Numbered from the stretch's first letter, positions 26,701 through 34,868 are shown. The stretch is DNA of 45,841 nt from Phycisphaerales bacterium (GCA_022839625.1 JALHJL010000030.1:1-45841), one strand, 5' to 3'. A program made the numbers and translations. The notes: generated by a model not told the origin, from the letters alone.

Positions 26701-27830
26701 AAGTAATCGCCGGCCGGGGCAGGACTCGTGGTGGCACCGCGGCCGCGGCTGTCCGTGCAGACGCTCGCAAGGGCGGCCTTTCCGCCGAGGTTGGCCACGT
26801 GAAACACATGGCCCAGTCCGTAGCCGTCCGCACCGAGGACGCTGTCGAGATTGGCCTGGTTCTGGTCGAGCAGATCGTCAATCGGGCCGTTATTGGGGTC
26901 CACGTTGTAGGGATCGGTGGCCGGGTTGGTGTAGATGACCTGGTCTTCCTGGCCGACCAGCTTGAGCCGAACCGGGCCGTCGCGCTCCAGGATCAGGTTC
27001 ACGCGGTTAAGCGCAGTGACGATCGCACTTAGCCCGAGCGCGACCGAGGGTTGCTGGGGCATGCTCACCCAGGTCGTGTACTCGCCGGTCGCCGCGATGG
27101 CGACCCAGAACTCGTTGCGGATGACGTCGATGCCGCGCTGACCGAACTGGGACTCGAGCCGCGCGAGGTCAAGTTCGTCGGCGGCCTCCTCCGTTCCGCA
27201 GGACCACCGCCCGGCGCCGCGGATTGCGCCGTGCCAGTACGAGGCGACCTGCGAGGGATCGGTACGCGTCACCGGGTCGATGTACCAAGCCGATCGGCGG
27301 GCCGTACCGCCGGCGTCGGACCCGAGCACCATCGCGTGAAAGCCGAGCGGGCCGACGTCGAACCGCGCGGTAGCGGCCGGGTTGCTGAGGCCTTGCGCCA
27401 AGTACGTCCTGATCTCGGGGTACCTCTGCTGCAATTCCGGAGCCATGTTCGACGACTCGACGAACGCGAACTGCTCGAGTTGCCCGTCGGGGCGTGGGAG
27501 CGCGATGACGGCCGGCGACAGTCGGACGGGAGTCGCGCTCTCCGGCGGCGCCGTCGCGAGCACCTGCGCGAGCGCGGCGTAGTCGAGCGCTAAGCCCTGA
27601 CCGGCCGCGGGCCGGGCCCAGGTTTCGGTGAGCGACAAGTCCGTGGGAAGCCCAGGCAGCATCGTCCAGACGCCGGCGGAGTCCGCCGCGAGAACGGCTG
27701 CCGCGCGGGCGGGCGACGCGGCGCTGCGCGGCGCGTCGGAAGCGTGAGGCGCAGACGCGTCTCCGTCCGGCAGAAGCCCACCGAGCAATAGCGCCAGCAA
27801 CGAAGCGGACGTGACGACCATCGTTGTCAT
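23757..27830 (-). CDS. Secreted M12-type metalloprotease with Ig-like and kelch-like regions and a C-terminal dockerin
   Basis: A 1,357-residue exported protease. After a signal peptide (VVTSASLLALLLGGLLP) comes a propeptide-like region of about 200 residues. The catalytic domain has HEIGHQLGATH at 384-394, the HExxHxxGxxH zinc site of reprolysin-like enzymes, with the downstream Met-turn STIMSYAGNCG. Residues about 560-720 carry a proprotein or beta-sandwich region (PVGGEAYCGGQVIGVTWD). Two Ig-like domains follow (about 720-900; HFQWYRNGTPIPG, DEGIYWCAVS), then kelch-like repeats (about 910-1180), another Ig-like domain, and a dockerin (about 1300-1357; GDCNGDGVVGLSDFLNLTLC, FDGDVDLVDFALFQ). 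ATG 27830 is chosen for AGGAG upstream and because it directly precedes the signal peptide; ATG 27821 is possible. Confidence 0.92.
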   Translation of the reverse strand: MTTMVVTSASLLALLLGGLLPDGDASAPHASDAPRSAASPARAAAVLAADSAGVWTMLPGLPTDLSLTETWARPAAGQGLALDYAALAQVLATAPPESATPVRLSPAVIALPRPDGQLEQFAFVESSNMAPELQQRYPEIRTYLAQGLSNPAATARFDVGPLGFHAMVLGSDAGGTARRSAWYIDPVTRTDPSQVASYWHGAIRGAGRWSCGTEEAADELDLARLESQFGQRGIDVIRNEFWVAIAATGEYTTWVSMPQQPSVALGLSAIVTALNRVNLILERDGPVRLKLVGQEDQVIYTNPATDPYNVDPNNGPIDDLLDQNQANLDSVLGADGYGLGHVFHVANLGGKAALASVCTDSRGRGATTSPAPAGDYFHVDYVAHEIGHQLGATHTFNGWYGNCGNPNQWSSSSAYEPGSGSTIMSYAGNCGADNIVFRDPNDPTAGAADPMYSFISMLQIAPVVVGAECVTQVHTGNTHPGETPDVQGPYYLPTATPFRLLAPDAEFYEPGEALTYSIEQADLGPRTALGPDTGIHEPLLRVRAPIESGERWFPPYDDVLNGVATLGENLPRYGRSSTFKGVIRDNVAGAGGWGIGEIQVEFVPVPPENFYTGFRVTAPVGGEAYCGGQVIGVTWDIAGTNEAPISAETVDILLSTDNGQNFPWALAADFPNAGAALVPLPFVPTTEARIMVRAATGSLFHSVNAGPFEVATGLPTIVTQPVGVAVCPGTPFTLSATAAGGSPRHFQWYRNGTPIPGADDSTHHVSAAQNFMTGEYQLVVSNGCGLAESNTVHVQVGVTFDSQPLDQTPAPCDAVILNVIAQGVGTLTYQWFGSAGALDDAGHISGAHAPSLTFDGVRYDDEGIYWCAVSDQCETRTTVPVTITLPTPSWVHVTSSGPSRRHQLKSDMAFDAARGVSVLYGGQKDSLYLGDTWEWDGVEWTPRFPTHNPGQRIEHELVFDNVRSAVLLFGGWSPPPVLSSREVWAYDGDDWTLVTDSPDGPPANYSLQGDAAFDPVRGTMIVVYADGSHPDPPTNNTWEFDSTTATWQLAYTGVGPSSAISPVAFDLSRGCAVGQYYSIPQYNAYTWTYAGTSWSTAPNAGTPERNWPAMAYDAVRRRATLFGSGRNTGQPSAWHSDTYAFNGAQWSQVLPEFHEELPGGPFPPTAMVFDTHRRAMVVIGNDYAEQFQDVPVQTWEYRYSDQVMFDRAAQDADVPAGGTVELQVVANGAGVLAYQWRHDDVALVDGPGPGGSVISGALTPTLRIELVAPHNAGTYTVDVTNACGTATSPPASLTVAGIAGDCNGDGVVGLSDFLNLTLCLAGPESAVAGDCVCFDLHFDGDVDLVDFALFQRRFGDD

Positions 27831-28145
27831 CGAGGGGATGCTCCTGTCGTGCAGGTCGTGTGGCGGCCCGCGGGCCCGAACCAATCGCAGCGCCACCAAC
27901 GGATCGCGACGCGCACCCGACCGTGCGAGCGACAGAGACCAAGCAAGGTGCGCGAGCCCGAACGAACAAAGTGATGCTACGTGGAGCGCAGCTTCGGGTC
28001 AAGAGAATTCAGCGTGCGGAGCACGCCACAAAATCGGCCCGAGGGGCTGCTATCCGCTGGGGCCGCACCGAATTATGCTCCGCGAATCGTCCCGGCGGCT
28101 GGCCCCGACCGGCCGGGTTTTCGTCAGCCGAGCCAGAGGGTGGAG
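27831..28145. other. Intergenic region upstream of the metalloprotease gene, no gene seen
   Basis: These 315 bp hold the promoter candidate at 27974-28002 on the minus strand. On the plus strand a GGGTGGAG ribosome binding site ends right before the ATG of the truncated DUF5655-like gene at 28146. I see no other structure. Confidence 0.45.
27974..28002 (-). promoter_or_regulatory. Promoter candidate for the metalloprotease gene
   Basis: On the minus strand TTGACC (28002-27997) and TAGCAT (27979-27974) are separated by exactly 17 bp, matching the sigma-70 consensus at five and four of six positions. The leader to ATG 27830 would be about 140 nt. Confidence 0.5.
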
Positions 28146-28309
28146 ATGAGCGATATCAAGCTCTTCAGGATCGAGGACGACTGCCTCACCGAACTCGAGG
28201 TGCAGTCATTGAACACCCAGGAATCGCTCCAGTCGCTCATCGAGAAGTGCCTCGATGACTTCCTTGGCGGGACCTTCCTCGCCGCGGAGTACTCGACGGG
28301 GCAAACACG
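28146..28309 (+). pseudogene. 5' fragment of a DUF5655/NucS-like (DUF91) gene
   Basis: With an intact ribosome binding site and ATG, the frame encodes about 54 residues: MSDIKLFRIEDDCLTELEVQ, then SLQSLIEKCLDDFLGGTFLA and AEYSTGQT. From memory, this is the N terminus of DUF5655 proteins that carry a NucS/DUF91-like nuclease domain; the family continues with a GGRIDTLG-type stretch and the catalytic core. Here the sequence changes abruptly at 28310 into a copy of the GH13 gene tail in another frame, so the nuclease core is lost. The frame then stays open by chance into the protease gene downstream. It is a remnant, not a working nuclease. Confidence 0.75.
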
Positions 28310-28440
28310 TGCCGGCCGACGCGCCGACTGCCTGGGCGCCGGTGTTCGGCGAAGTTCAGAACGTCGTGGTGTCGGGGAACGCGCTGACGGTCACGGTCCC
28401 CGCGATCGGTGGGATCGCGCTGCACGCGGCCGCGCCGTAA
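28310..28440 (+). pseudogene. Detached 3' end of a GH13 gene (duplicated segment)
   Basis: Bases 28310-28437 repeat 23477-23604 with two mismatches. In the GH13 frame the segment reads PADAPTAWAPVFGEVQ to ALHAAAP and then meets a TAA stop at 28438-28440, where the complete gene continues for 18 more codons. The stop suggests it derives from the end of a paralogue rather than being cut from the middle of the local gene. No start or catalytic part is present. Confidence 0.9.
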
Positions 28441-28484
28441 TCGCGCCGCGGCCATTGTCCTCACCGTCTTGTTGGAGGTTTCCT

Positions 28485-31400
28485 GTGATCCGTGTGTGTT
28501 GGGCTGCGGCGCTGTGCTGCGCCGTGTGTGGGCTCCGCGCGGCTGAAGCCGGCGCTGTAGGCTATTACCGCTATCCGGCGATTCACGGCGAGCGCGTCGT
28601 GTTCGCGGCGGAGGGAGACCTGTGGGAAGTCTCCGTCGCCGGCGGCTCGGCCCGGCGGTTGACAACCCACGAGGGCGGCGAGGGCTTCCCCAAGTTCAGC
28701 CCGGACGGGCAATGGCTGGCCTTCAGCGGCGAATACCAGGGCAACGTGGACGTGTTCGTCATGCCGGCGGGGGGCGGCGAGCCGCAGCGGCTCACGTTCC
28801 ACCCGTCCGCCGAGGAGGTCGTCGCCTGGCGGCCCGACAGCCAACGCATCGTGTTCCGTTCCCGCCGCGCCTCTCCCAACGGGGACTACAACCTGTTCGA
28901 GGTCCCGCGCACGGGGGGACACCCCCGGCCCGTCGCGGTCGGGATCGCCTCCCTGGCCTCGTTTTCGCCCGACGGCCGCTACGTGGCCTTCAACCAATTC
29001 TCGAGCGAGTTCCGCACCTGGAAGCGCTACCTGGGCGGCACGGCCGCGGACGTCTGGGTCGGTGACCTTGAAGGCGGTACATTCCAGAAGATCACGGATT
29101 GGGCGGGGGCCGACACGTTCCCCATGTGGCACGCCGGCCGCGTCTGCTTCGCGTCCGACCGCACCGGCCGCATGAACCTGTACTCGGCCAACCCGGAGGG
29201 GGGCGACGTCCAGCAGCTTACGAGCCATGACGACTACGATGTGCGGTGGCCCGACATGGATGCCGGTCGCGTCGTGTACATGCACGGCGGGGACCTGTGG
29301 CTGCTCGATGTCGCGGCGGGCGCGAACCGTAGAATCGACATAACGCTGCCGAGCGACCGGGTCATGCGCCGCCCGCGCGTCGAAGACGCGAGCAAGACGC
29401 TGGAAGGGTACGACCTCGACAAGGAGGGCAAGCGGCTGTGCCTCGCCTCGCGCGGCGAACTGTGGGTCCGGCCGACCAAGCCCGGCCGGACGATCGAGCT
29501 GACGCGCACGTCCGGTGTGCGCGAGCGCGCGGGCGTGTTCTCGCGCGACGGCCAACACGTCGCCGCCATCACCGATGAGACCGGCGAACAGGAGCTGGCG
29601 ATCTTTGACGCAACCGGCAAAGAGAAGCACCGCATCGTCACCCAGCGCAAGCAGGGCTGGATCTTCACGCCGGTCTGGTCTCCCGACGGCACCAAACTCG
29701 CCTACGGCGACTTGACCCAGGCGCTGTTCATCGTCGAGGTGGCCACCGGCGAGACGAGACAGGTCGATACCAGCCCGGTGTGGGAAATCACGGAGTACGC
29801 GTTTTCGCCGGACAGCAAGTGGCTGGCGTACAGCCGACCGGAGCCCAACAACTGCCGGTCGATTCACCTGTACAACGTGGCGTCGGGAACGACGCACGCG
29901 GTGACGGCGGGCTACACGGTCGACTCGGCGCCGACCTGGGACCCCCAAGGCAAGTACCTCTACTTCCTCTCGGAGCGGGCGGTGAACCCGGTGATGGACT
30001 CTTTTGATGTGCAGCACGTCACGGTGCGCGCGACGCGGCCCTGCATCCTGATTCTGGCCCGGGACGGCAAGTCCCCGCTGCTGCCCGAGGAGTTGCTCGA
30101 AGAGCCGAAGCCCGCGAAGAAGGGCAAGGGGTCCCAGGGGAAGAAGGAGCCGGCGGAGGAGGATGAGGACGAGGAGGGGGAAGAGGACGAGGACGACAAG
30201 CCGCCCGTGGTGGTCGTCGACCTGGATGGCATTCAGCAGCGCGTCGTCGAGCTGCCGGTCGAACCGGACAATTACGGCGAACTGCGTGCCGCACCCGGCA
30301 AGCTCCTGTACCTGAGCATGCCGGTGGAGGGGCTGCTGGACGACCCCTGGCCCGAAACGGACGAGAAGCCCAAGAACACGCTGCACGCTTACGATTTCAA
30401 GGAGCGCAAGTCCGAGGTCCTGCTGGACGGGTTGCGCGACTTCGACCTCAGCGACGACGGCCGGCGCATCGCCTATCGGGTTGAGAACGAGATCATCGTC
30501 AAAGACCTCGACGATTTCAAAGGCGACGACGGCGCTGCCGACGACGAGAAGCTGAAGGAGAAGATAGACCCGGCCGAGCTGCCGCTGCTCGTCAGGCCGG
30601 TCGAGGAATGGAACCAGATCTTCGCGGAGGCCTGGCGCTTGCAGCGCGACTTCTACTGGGCTGAGAACATGGCCCACGTCGACTGGCCCGCCATGCGCGA
30701 GAAGTACGCCGTCCTGCTTCCGCGGCTTGGCACACGACAAGAGTTGAACGATGTCGTTGGTCAGCTCATCGGCGAGCTGGGCACGTCGCACACGTATGTC
30801 TGGGGCGGCGACGTACGCCGTGCGAAGGACGTCGCCATCGGCTCGCTCGGCGCCGACCTCGCCTGGGACGAGCAGGCCGGAGCCCTGAAGTTCACGCGCA
30901 TCCTGCGTCCGGAAAGCTGGGGCACGGACACGCCGGCCCCGTTGACGATGAGTCATGCCCGCGTGGAGGAAGGCGACTACCTCCTGGCCATCAACCACGT
31001 GCCGCTGCGCGCCGAAGACAGTGTCGATGAGCGCCTCACGAACCTCGCCGGCCAGCAGATACTGCTGACCGTCTGTCGCCGGCCCGACCGCAGCGACGCG
31101 CGCGATATTCAGATCGAGGCTCTGGCCGGCGACGAGAAGCTGCGCTACCGCGACTGGTGCCGCCGGAATCGCGAATACGTGGCCGAGAGAAGCGGCGGCC
31201 GCATCGGATACCTGCACCTGCCCGACATGGGCGGCGACGGTCTGGCGGCGTTCATCCGGGGCTTCTATCCGCAGATCGAGACCGACGGACTCGTGATCGA
31301 CGTGCGTTACAACGGCGGCGGCTTCGTCTCGCAGATGATCATCGAGCGCCTGGCCCGCAAGGTCATCGCCTACGACCGGCCCCGCCGCGGCAAGGTCGAT

Positions 31401-31814
31401 ACGTACCCCGGCCGCGTCCACGTCGGCCACAAGGTTGTCCTCATCAATCAGGAAGCCGGCTCCGACGGCGACATCTTCCCGGCCGTGTTTCAGATGCTGG
31501 GCCTGGGGCCGGTCATCGGCACGCGTACCTGGGGCGGCGTGGTCGGTATCCGCGGGGACAAGCTCTTTATCGACGGCGGCTTGAGTACGCAGCCCGAGTT
31601 CGCGTGGTGGGACCCGCTGCGCGGCTGGGACCTGGAGAACCGCGGCGTGGAACCCGACATCTGGGTGGACATTCGCCCCGAGGACTGGGTCGCCGGCACC
31701 GATCCGCAACTCGAGCGGGGCATCGCCGAGCTTGAGAGGATGCTGAAGGACAGCCCCGTCGAGCGCCCGCAGCCCCCGCCGTTTCCGGACAAGTCGCGGC
31801 TTCCGTCGAGGTAG
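28485..31814 (+). CDS. Tricorn-like secreted serine protease (peptidase S41 C-terminal domain)
   Basis: A 1,109-residue exported relative of the archaeal tricorn protease. GTG 28485 follows GGAGG by 6 nt and opens a signal peptide (CWAAALCCAVCGLRAAEAG). Residues about 25-650 form TolB/WD-like beta-propeller blades (FPKFSPDGQWLAFSGEYQGN, FTPVWSPDGTKLAYGDL). A Lys/Glu/Asp-rich insert of about 35 residues (near 540-575) interrupts the second propeller. The tricorn core carries GELGTSHTY with His769. A PDZ domain (about 820-865; EEGDYLLAINHVPL) precedes the S41 domain with nucleophile Ser993 in GSDGDIFP and TWGGVVGIRGD. Spacing of His and Ser matches tricorn (746 and 965 in Thermoplasma). Likely role: degrading peptides in the periplasm. 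The frame is open upstream through the pseudogene, but the strong site at 28474 marks the true start. Confidence 0.93.
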   Translation: MIRVCWAAALCCAVCGLRAAEAGAVGYYRYPAIHGERVVFAAEGDLWEVSVAGGSARRLTTHEGGEGFPKFSPDGQWLAFSGEYQGNVDVFVMPAGGGEPQRLTFHPSAEEVVAWRPDSQRIVFRSRRASPNGDYNLFEVPRTGGHPRPVAVGIASLASFSPDGRYVAFNQFSSEFRTWKRYLGGTAADVWVGDLEGGTFQKITDWAGADTFPMWHAGRVCFASDRTGRMNLYSANPEGGDVQQLTSHDDYDVRWPDMDAGRVVYMHGGDLWLLDVAAGANRRIDITLPSDRVMRRPRVEDASKTLEGYDLDKEGKRLCLASRGELWVRPTKPGRTIELTRTSGVRERAGVFSRDGQHVAAITDETGEQELAIFDATGKEKHRIVTQRKQGWIFTPVWSPDGTKLAYGDLTQALFIVEVATGETRQVDTSPVWEITEYAFSPDSKWLAYSRPEPNNCRSIHLYNVASGTTHAVTAGYTVDSAPTWDPQGKYLYFLSERAVNPVMDSFDVQHVTVRATRPCILILARDGKSPLLPEELLEEPKPAKKGKGSQGKKEPAEEDEDEEGEEDEDDKPPVVVVDLDGIQQRVVELPVEPDNYGELRAAPGKLLYLSMPVEGLLDDPWPETDEKPKNTLHAYDFKERKSEVLLDGLRDFDLSDDGRRIAYRVENEIIVKDLDDFKGDDGAADDEKLKEKIDPAELPLLVRPVEEWNQIFAEAWRLQRDFYWAENMAHVDWPAMREKYAVLLPRLGTRQELNDVVGQLIGELGTSHTYVWGGDVRRAKDVAIGSLGADLAWDEQAGALKFTRILRPESWGTDTPAPLTMSHARVEEGDYLLAINHVPLRAEDSVDERLTNLAGQQILLTVCRRPDRSDARDIQIEALAGDEKLRYRDWCRRNREYVAERSGGRIGYLHLPDMGGDGLAAFIRGFYPQIETDGLVIDVRYNGGGFVSQMIIERLARKVIAYDRPRRGKVDTYPGRVHVGHKVVLINQEAGSDGDIFPAVFQMLGLGPVIGTRTWGGVVGIRGDKLFIDGGLSTQPEFAWWDPLRGWDLENRGVEPDIWVDIRPEDWVAGTDPQLERGIAELERMLKDSPVERPQPPPFPDKSRLPSR

Positions 31815-31920
31815 ATGGGCTGCGATTCGAGAAACGCGACTGACAGCGCGCGGCTGGTGCAACCGGGCCTGCGCAATCGCGGGACTCGGGACCAGCGCGG
31901 CCCTGTAAACGAGGTCGGTA

Positions 31921-32838
31921 ATGGCCCCATCGCACCAGACCGTTGCGATCAGCGGCGCCGGGGGCCTGATCGGCCGCGCGCTCGCCGCGGCGCTCCTCGC
32001 CGACGGATGGCGGGTTGTGCGGCTGGTCCGCAGGCCCGCGGCCGCCGGCGATGAGGTCGAATGGGACGCGGTGCGGGGCGTCCCGGACCCCGCGCGCCTG
32101 GCCGGCATCGAGGCGGTCGTGCATCTCGCGGGCGAGAACATCGCGGCCGGACGGTGGACTCGCCGCAGGATGCGGGCCATCCGCGACAGCCGCGTCGAGG
32201 CCACGCGCGCCCTCGTCGCGTCCCTGGCACGCCTGCCGGTCGCACCCAAGGCGTTCCTGTGCGCATCTGCAATCGGGATTTACGGCGATCGCGGCGACGA
32301 AGTCCTGACCGAGGACAGTCCGCCCGGCGTTGGGTTCTTCCCTGACCTCTGCCGGGCCTGGGAGGACGCGGCAGCGACGGTCGCGCAGCACGGCATGCGC
32401 TGGGTGAGCCTGCGCTTCGGCGTCGTTCTGGCCGCGGACGGGGGGATCGTGGGGCGCATGCGCACGCCGTTCTGGCTTGGGCTTGGCGGCCCGCTCGGCA
32501 GCGGTCGCCAGTACATGAGCTGGGTGTCGCGGGACGATGCGGCGGCCATCGTGCAACGGGCGATCGCCGACGAGCAGCTCTGCGGTCCGCTGAACGTCGT
32601 GGCCGCCGAGCCGGTGACGAACAGGGAGTTCACGCGCAGCTTCGCCCGGCTGCTGCGCCGGCCCGCGTTCCTCCCGGTACCCGCCGGGCTGCTGCGATTG
32701 ATCTTCGGGCGATTGGCGGACGAGGCGCTCCTGGCGAGTGCGCGCGTCATTCCAGCCGTTCTGTTGCGAACGGGCTATGAGTTTCGCCGCCCGCGTCTCG
32801 ACGACGCTTTGCGCGCGGTGCTGGGGCGGTCCGCATGA
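31921..32838 (+). CDS. TIGR01777-family NAD-dependent epimerase (YfcH-like)
   Basis: A 305-residue extended short-chain dehydrogenase-like protein. The N-terminal Rossmann motif is ISGAGGLIGRALAAALL; VVHLAGENIAAGRWT, SAIGIYGDRGDEVLTE and LRFGVVLAADGG are hallmarks of the YfcH/TIGR01777 group. The C-terminal DUF1731 region holds the FLPVPAGLLRLIFGRLADE signature. The substrate is unknown in all organisms. The stop overlaps the photolyase start by four bases (ATGA), so the two are translationally coupled; in several bacteria such epimerases accompany photolyase genes, hinting at a shared light-related regulon. GAGG precedes the ATG. Confidence 0.94.
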   Translation: MAPSHQTVAISGAGGLIGRALAAALLADGWRVVRLVRRPAAAGDEVEWDAVRGVPDPARLAGIEAVVHLAGENIAAGRWTRRRMRAIRDSRVEATRALVASLARLPVAPKAFLCASAIGIYGDRGDEVLTEDSPPGVGFFPDLCRAWEDAAATVAQHGMRWVSLRFGVVLAADGGIVGRMRTPFWLGLGGPLGSGRQYMSWVSRDDAAAIVQRAIADEQLCGPLNVVAAEPVTNREFTRSFARLLRRPAFLPVPAGLLRLIFGRLADEALLASARVIPAVLLRTGYEFRRPRLDDALRAVLGRSA

Positions 32839-34268
32839 GAGCACTGATCTGGTTTCGCGCGGACTTGCGAACGGAGGACAACCCGGCCCTTCACCATGCC
32901 TCCAAAGTGGCCACGCGCGGCGCGCTGGCCGTGTTCGCCGTCTGCGCCGAGCAGTGGCGGCAGCACGATTGGGCGGACGTCCGCGTGGAGTTCCTGCTGC
33001 GCAACCTGGCGTGCCTTTCCGAGCGGTTGAAGCGGCTGAACATCGCGCTGCGGATCGTGGAGGTCCCGCACTTCGCGCAGGTCCCGCGGGCACTGGTCGA
33101 ACTGGCCCAACGGCACGAGTGCGATGCCTTGTACTTCAACCGGGAGTACGAGGTGAACGAGCTGCGGCGCGACGAAGCCGTCGCCCGGCTGTGCACGCGG
33201 AACGGGTTGGCAGTCCACTGCTCCGATGACCAGATGATCCTGCCGCCGGACCGCCTCCGGACACGGGAAGGCCGCTGCTATACTGTGTTCACGCCGTTCC
33301 AGCGCGCCTGGCGCGCGTGTATCGAGCAGGGTGAGCCCGTCGCTCCGCTGGGCAGCGCCCGGCCGCAACCGGAGTTGCTGTGCTCTCCCGATCCAGTCCC
33401 CGAGCATGTGCCCGGCTTCGACCTCGATCGCTGCCACCCGGACCTCTGGCCCGCCGGCGAGAAACCGGCCCTGCGCCGGCTGGCGAATTTCATCGCGCGG
33501 CATGTTGGCGCATACCGAAAGCTGCGCGATTTCCCGGCGGCGGATGGGACGAGCCGGCTCTCACCGTACCTGGCAGTCGGTGCCGTGTCCGCGCGGCAAT
33601 GTCTCGCCGCGGCGCGCGAAGCCGATGACGAAGGGGCAAAAAGCGGCGGGGCGGGCGTCAGCACGTGGATCACCGAGCTGATCTGGCGGGACTTCTACCG
33701 CTATGTCGTGGTCGCCTTCCCGCGCGTCAGCAGGGGCCGGGCGTTCAAGCCCGCGACCGAACGGCTGCGGTGGCGCAACGACCCAGCGGAGTTCGCGACC
33801 TGGTGCGCGGGACAGACCGGCTTCCCGATCGTCGATGCCGGTCTGCGCCAGCTCGCGTCCACCGGCTGGATGCACAACCGGCTGCGCATGATCGCCGCCA
33901 TGTTCCTGACCAAAGACCTGCTCGTTGACTGGCGCTGGGGCGAGCGCCACTTCATGCGCCATCTGGTGGATGGCGACCTTGCGAGCAACAACGGCGGCTG
34001 GCAGTGGTCCGCGTCCACCGGGACCGACGCCGTCCCATACTTCCGTATCTTCAATCCCGCCACACAGTCGCGCAGGTTCGATCCCGCCGGCGAGTTCATC
34101 CGGCGGTGGGTGCCGGAGCTGGGCGATCTGGATCGCCGCAGTGTCCACAACCCGCCGGTTGATGTCCGCGCCCGGCTCGGATACCCCGCGCCGCTCTGCG
34201 ATCACGCGGCCGCGCGCCGGCGTGCGATTGCCGCGTTCCAGCGCCTCTCCGCGGGCCGCCAGGCGTGA
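32835..34268 (+). CDS. phrB: Deoxyribodipyrimidine photo-lyase (class I CPD photolyase)
   Basis: A 477-residue flavoprotein that splits UV-induced cyclobutane pyrimidine dimers using light. The N-terminal alpha/beta antenna domain starts LIWFRADLRTEDNPAL; ALYFNREYEVNE follows near residue 95. The C-terminal FAD domain (about 210-470) carries LSPYLAVGAVSARQC, WRDFYRYVV, TGFPIVDAGLRQLASTGWMH, NRLRMIAAMFLTKDLLVDW and NNGGWQWSASTGTDA. The tryptophans needed for electron transfer to FAD are present in the DWRWGE and GGWQW stretches. Length matches E. coli PhrB (472). It is the second gene of an epimerase-photolyase operon. Confidence 0.96.
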   Translation: MRALIWFRADLRTEDNPALHHASKVATRGALAVFAVCAEQWRQHDWADVRVEFLLRNLACLSERLKRLNIALRIVEVPHFAQVPRALVELAQRHECDALYFNREYEVNELRRDEAVARLCTRNGLAVHCSDDQMILPPDRLRTREGRCYTVFTPFQRAWRACIEQGEPVAPLGSARPQPELLCSPDPVPEHVPGFDLDRCHPDLWPAGEKPALRRLANFIARHVGAYRKLRDFPAADGTSRLSPYLAVGAVSARQCLAAAREADDEGAKSGGAGVSTWITELIWRDFYRYVVVAFPRVSRGRAFKPATERLRWRNDPAEFATWCAGQTGFPIVDAGLRQLASTGWMHNRLRMIAAMFLTKDLLVDWRWGERHFMRHLVDGDLASNNGGWQWSASTGTDAVPYFRIFNPATQSRRFDPAGEFIRRWVPELGDLDRRSVHNPPVDVRARLGYPAPLCDHAAARRRAIAAFQRLSAGRQA

Positions 34269-34314
34269 CCGATCCCCCGCGATAGACACGCGCGAGTGCC
34301 GGCGACCGGTCGCG

Positions 34315-34740
34315 CGCCGTGGGGGTGTATGCGTACCGGCCTGCCTGTGCAGCGGCAGACCGGGCCACGATGGCACCGGCAGGGTCGTTGGGATCGTGGG
34401 CCCAGTCGATGAGCTGGCCGAAGTTGCCGTTGGCGTCGCAGAGGTACAGGTAGTTCAGGTTGTCATTGGAGTCGTTCGGGTCGCCGGGGGCGTCCATCGC
34501 GAGCAGGCCGCCGATGCCGCCGTCTTCCAGCAGCGCGACAAACGGGTTGAGGTCATCATTGTTCGTTGTGCCGTCGCCGTTGATGTCGCCGTTGAGGATG
34601 TTGCAGTTCGGGTAGGCGGCCTGGTACTGGGCGGGGCTGCTGAGCGCCAGAATGAAGGGGTTGATATCGCTGAGGTTCGCGGTGCCGTCGCAGTTCATGT
34701 CGGCGGCGACGAAGTACCGGGTGCACCCGGCCCGCGTCGT
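34315..34740 (-). pseudogene. Remnant of an RHS/dockerin protein gene
   Basis: One minus-strand frame encodes a dockerin pair (ADMNCDGTANLSDINPFI and NGDINGDGTTNNDDLNPFV), then a DPND linker and NYLYLCDANGNFGQLIDWA followed by GAIVAR and a weak RYAYTPT. The last pieces are the start of an RHS core as expected just beyond the DPNNP linker of the RHS gene at the left edge. There is no start codon or ribosome binding site upstream, and downstream the frame becomes meaningless antisense of the photolyase 3' end. I read it as a truncated gene. The rest of the gap (34269-34868) shows only the surE promoter. Confidence 0.7.
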
Positions 34741-34758
34741 GCGGGGAAACGGGGCGGG

Positions 34759-34787
34759 CTGACGGCCCGGCGCGCGGGGGATATGAT
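34759..34787 (+). promoter_or_regulatory. Promoter candidate for surE
   Basis: CTGACG (34759-34764) and TATGAT (34782-34787) are spaced by 17 bp, with four and five of six consensus matches. The leader would be about 75 nt, with GAGGT (34858-34862) 6 nt before the surE ATG. Confidence 0.5.
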
Positions 34788-34868
34788 GTCGGGCCGCGGT
34801 TGCTCAGCGGATGCGTTCCGCCGCAACGCGCCCGGCTGAGAGGCCCCTGTTGCCCGCGAGGTGCGGCG

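Noticed and set aside
27981..31814. A single 1,277-codon protein including the tricorn-like protease
   Set aside because: The first part is a nuclease fragment and out-of-frame GH13 tail; GTG 28485 has a perfect GGAGG and starts a signal peptide.
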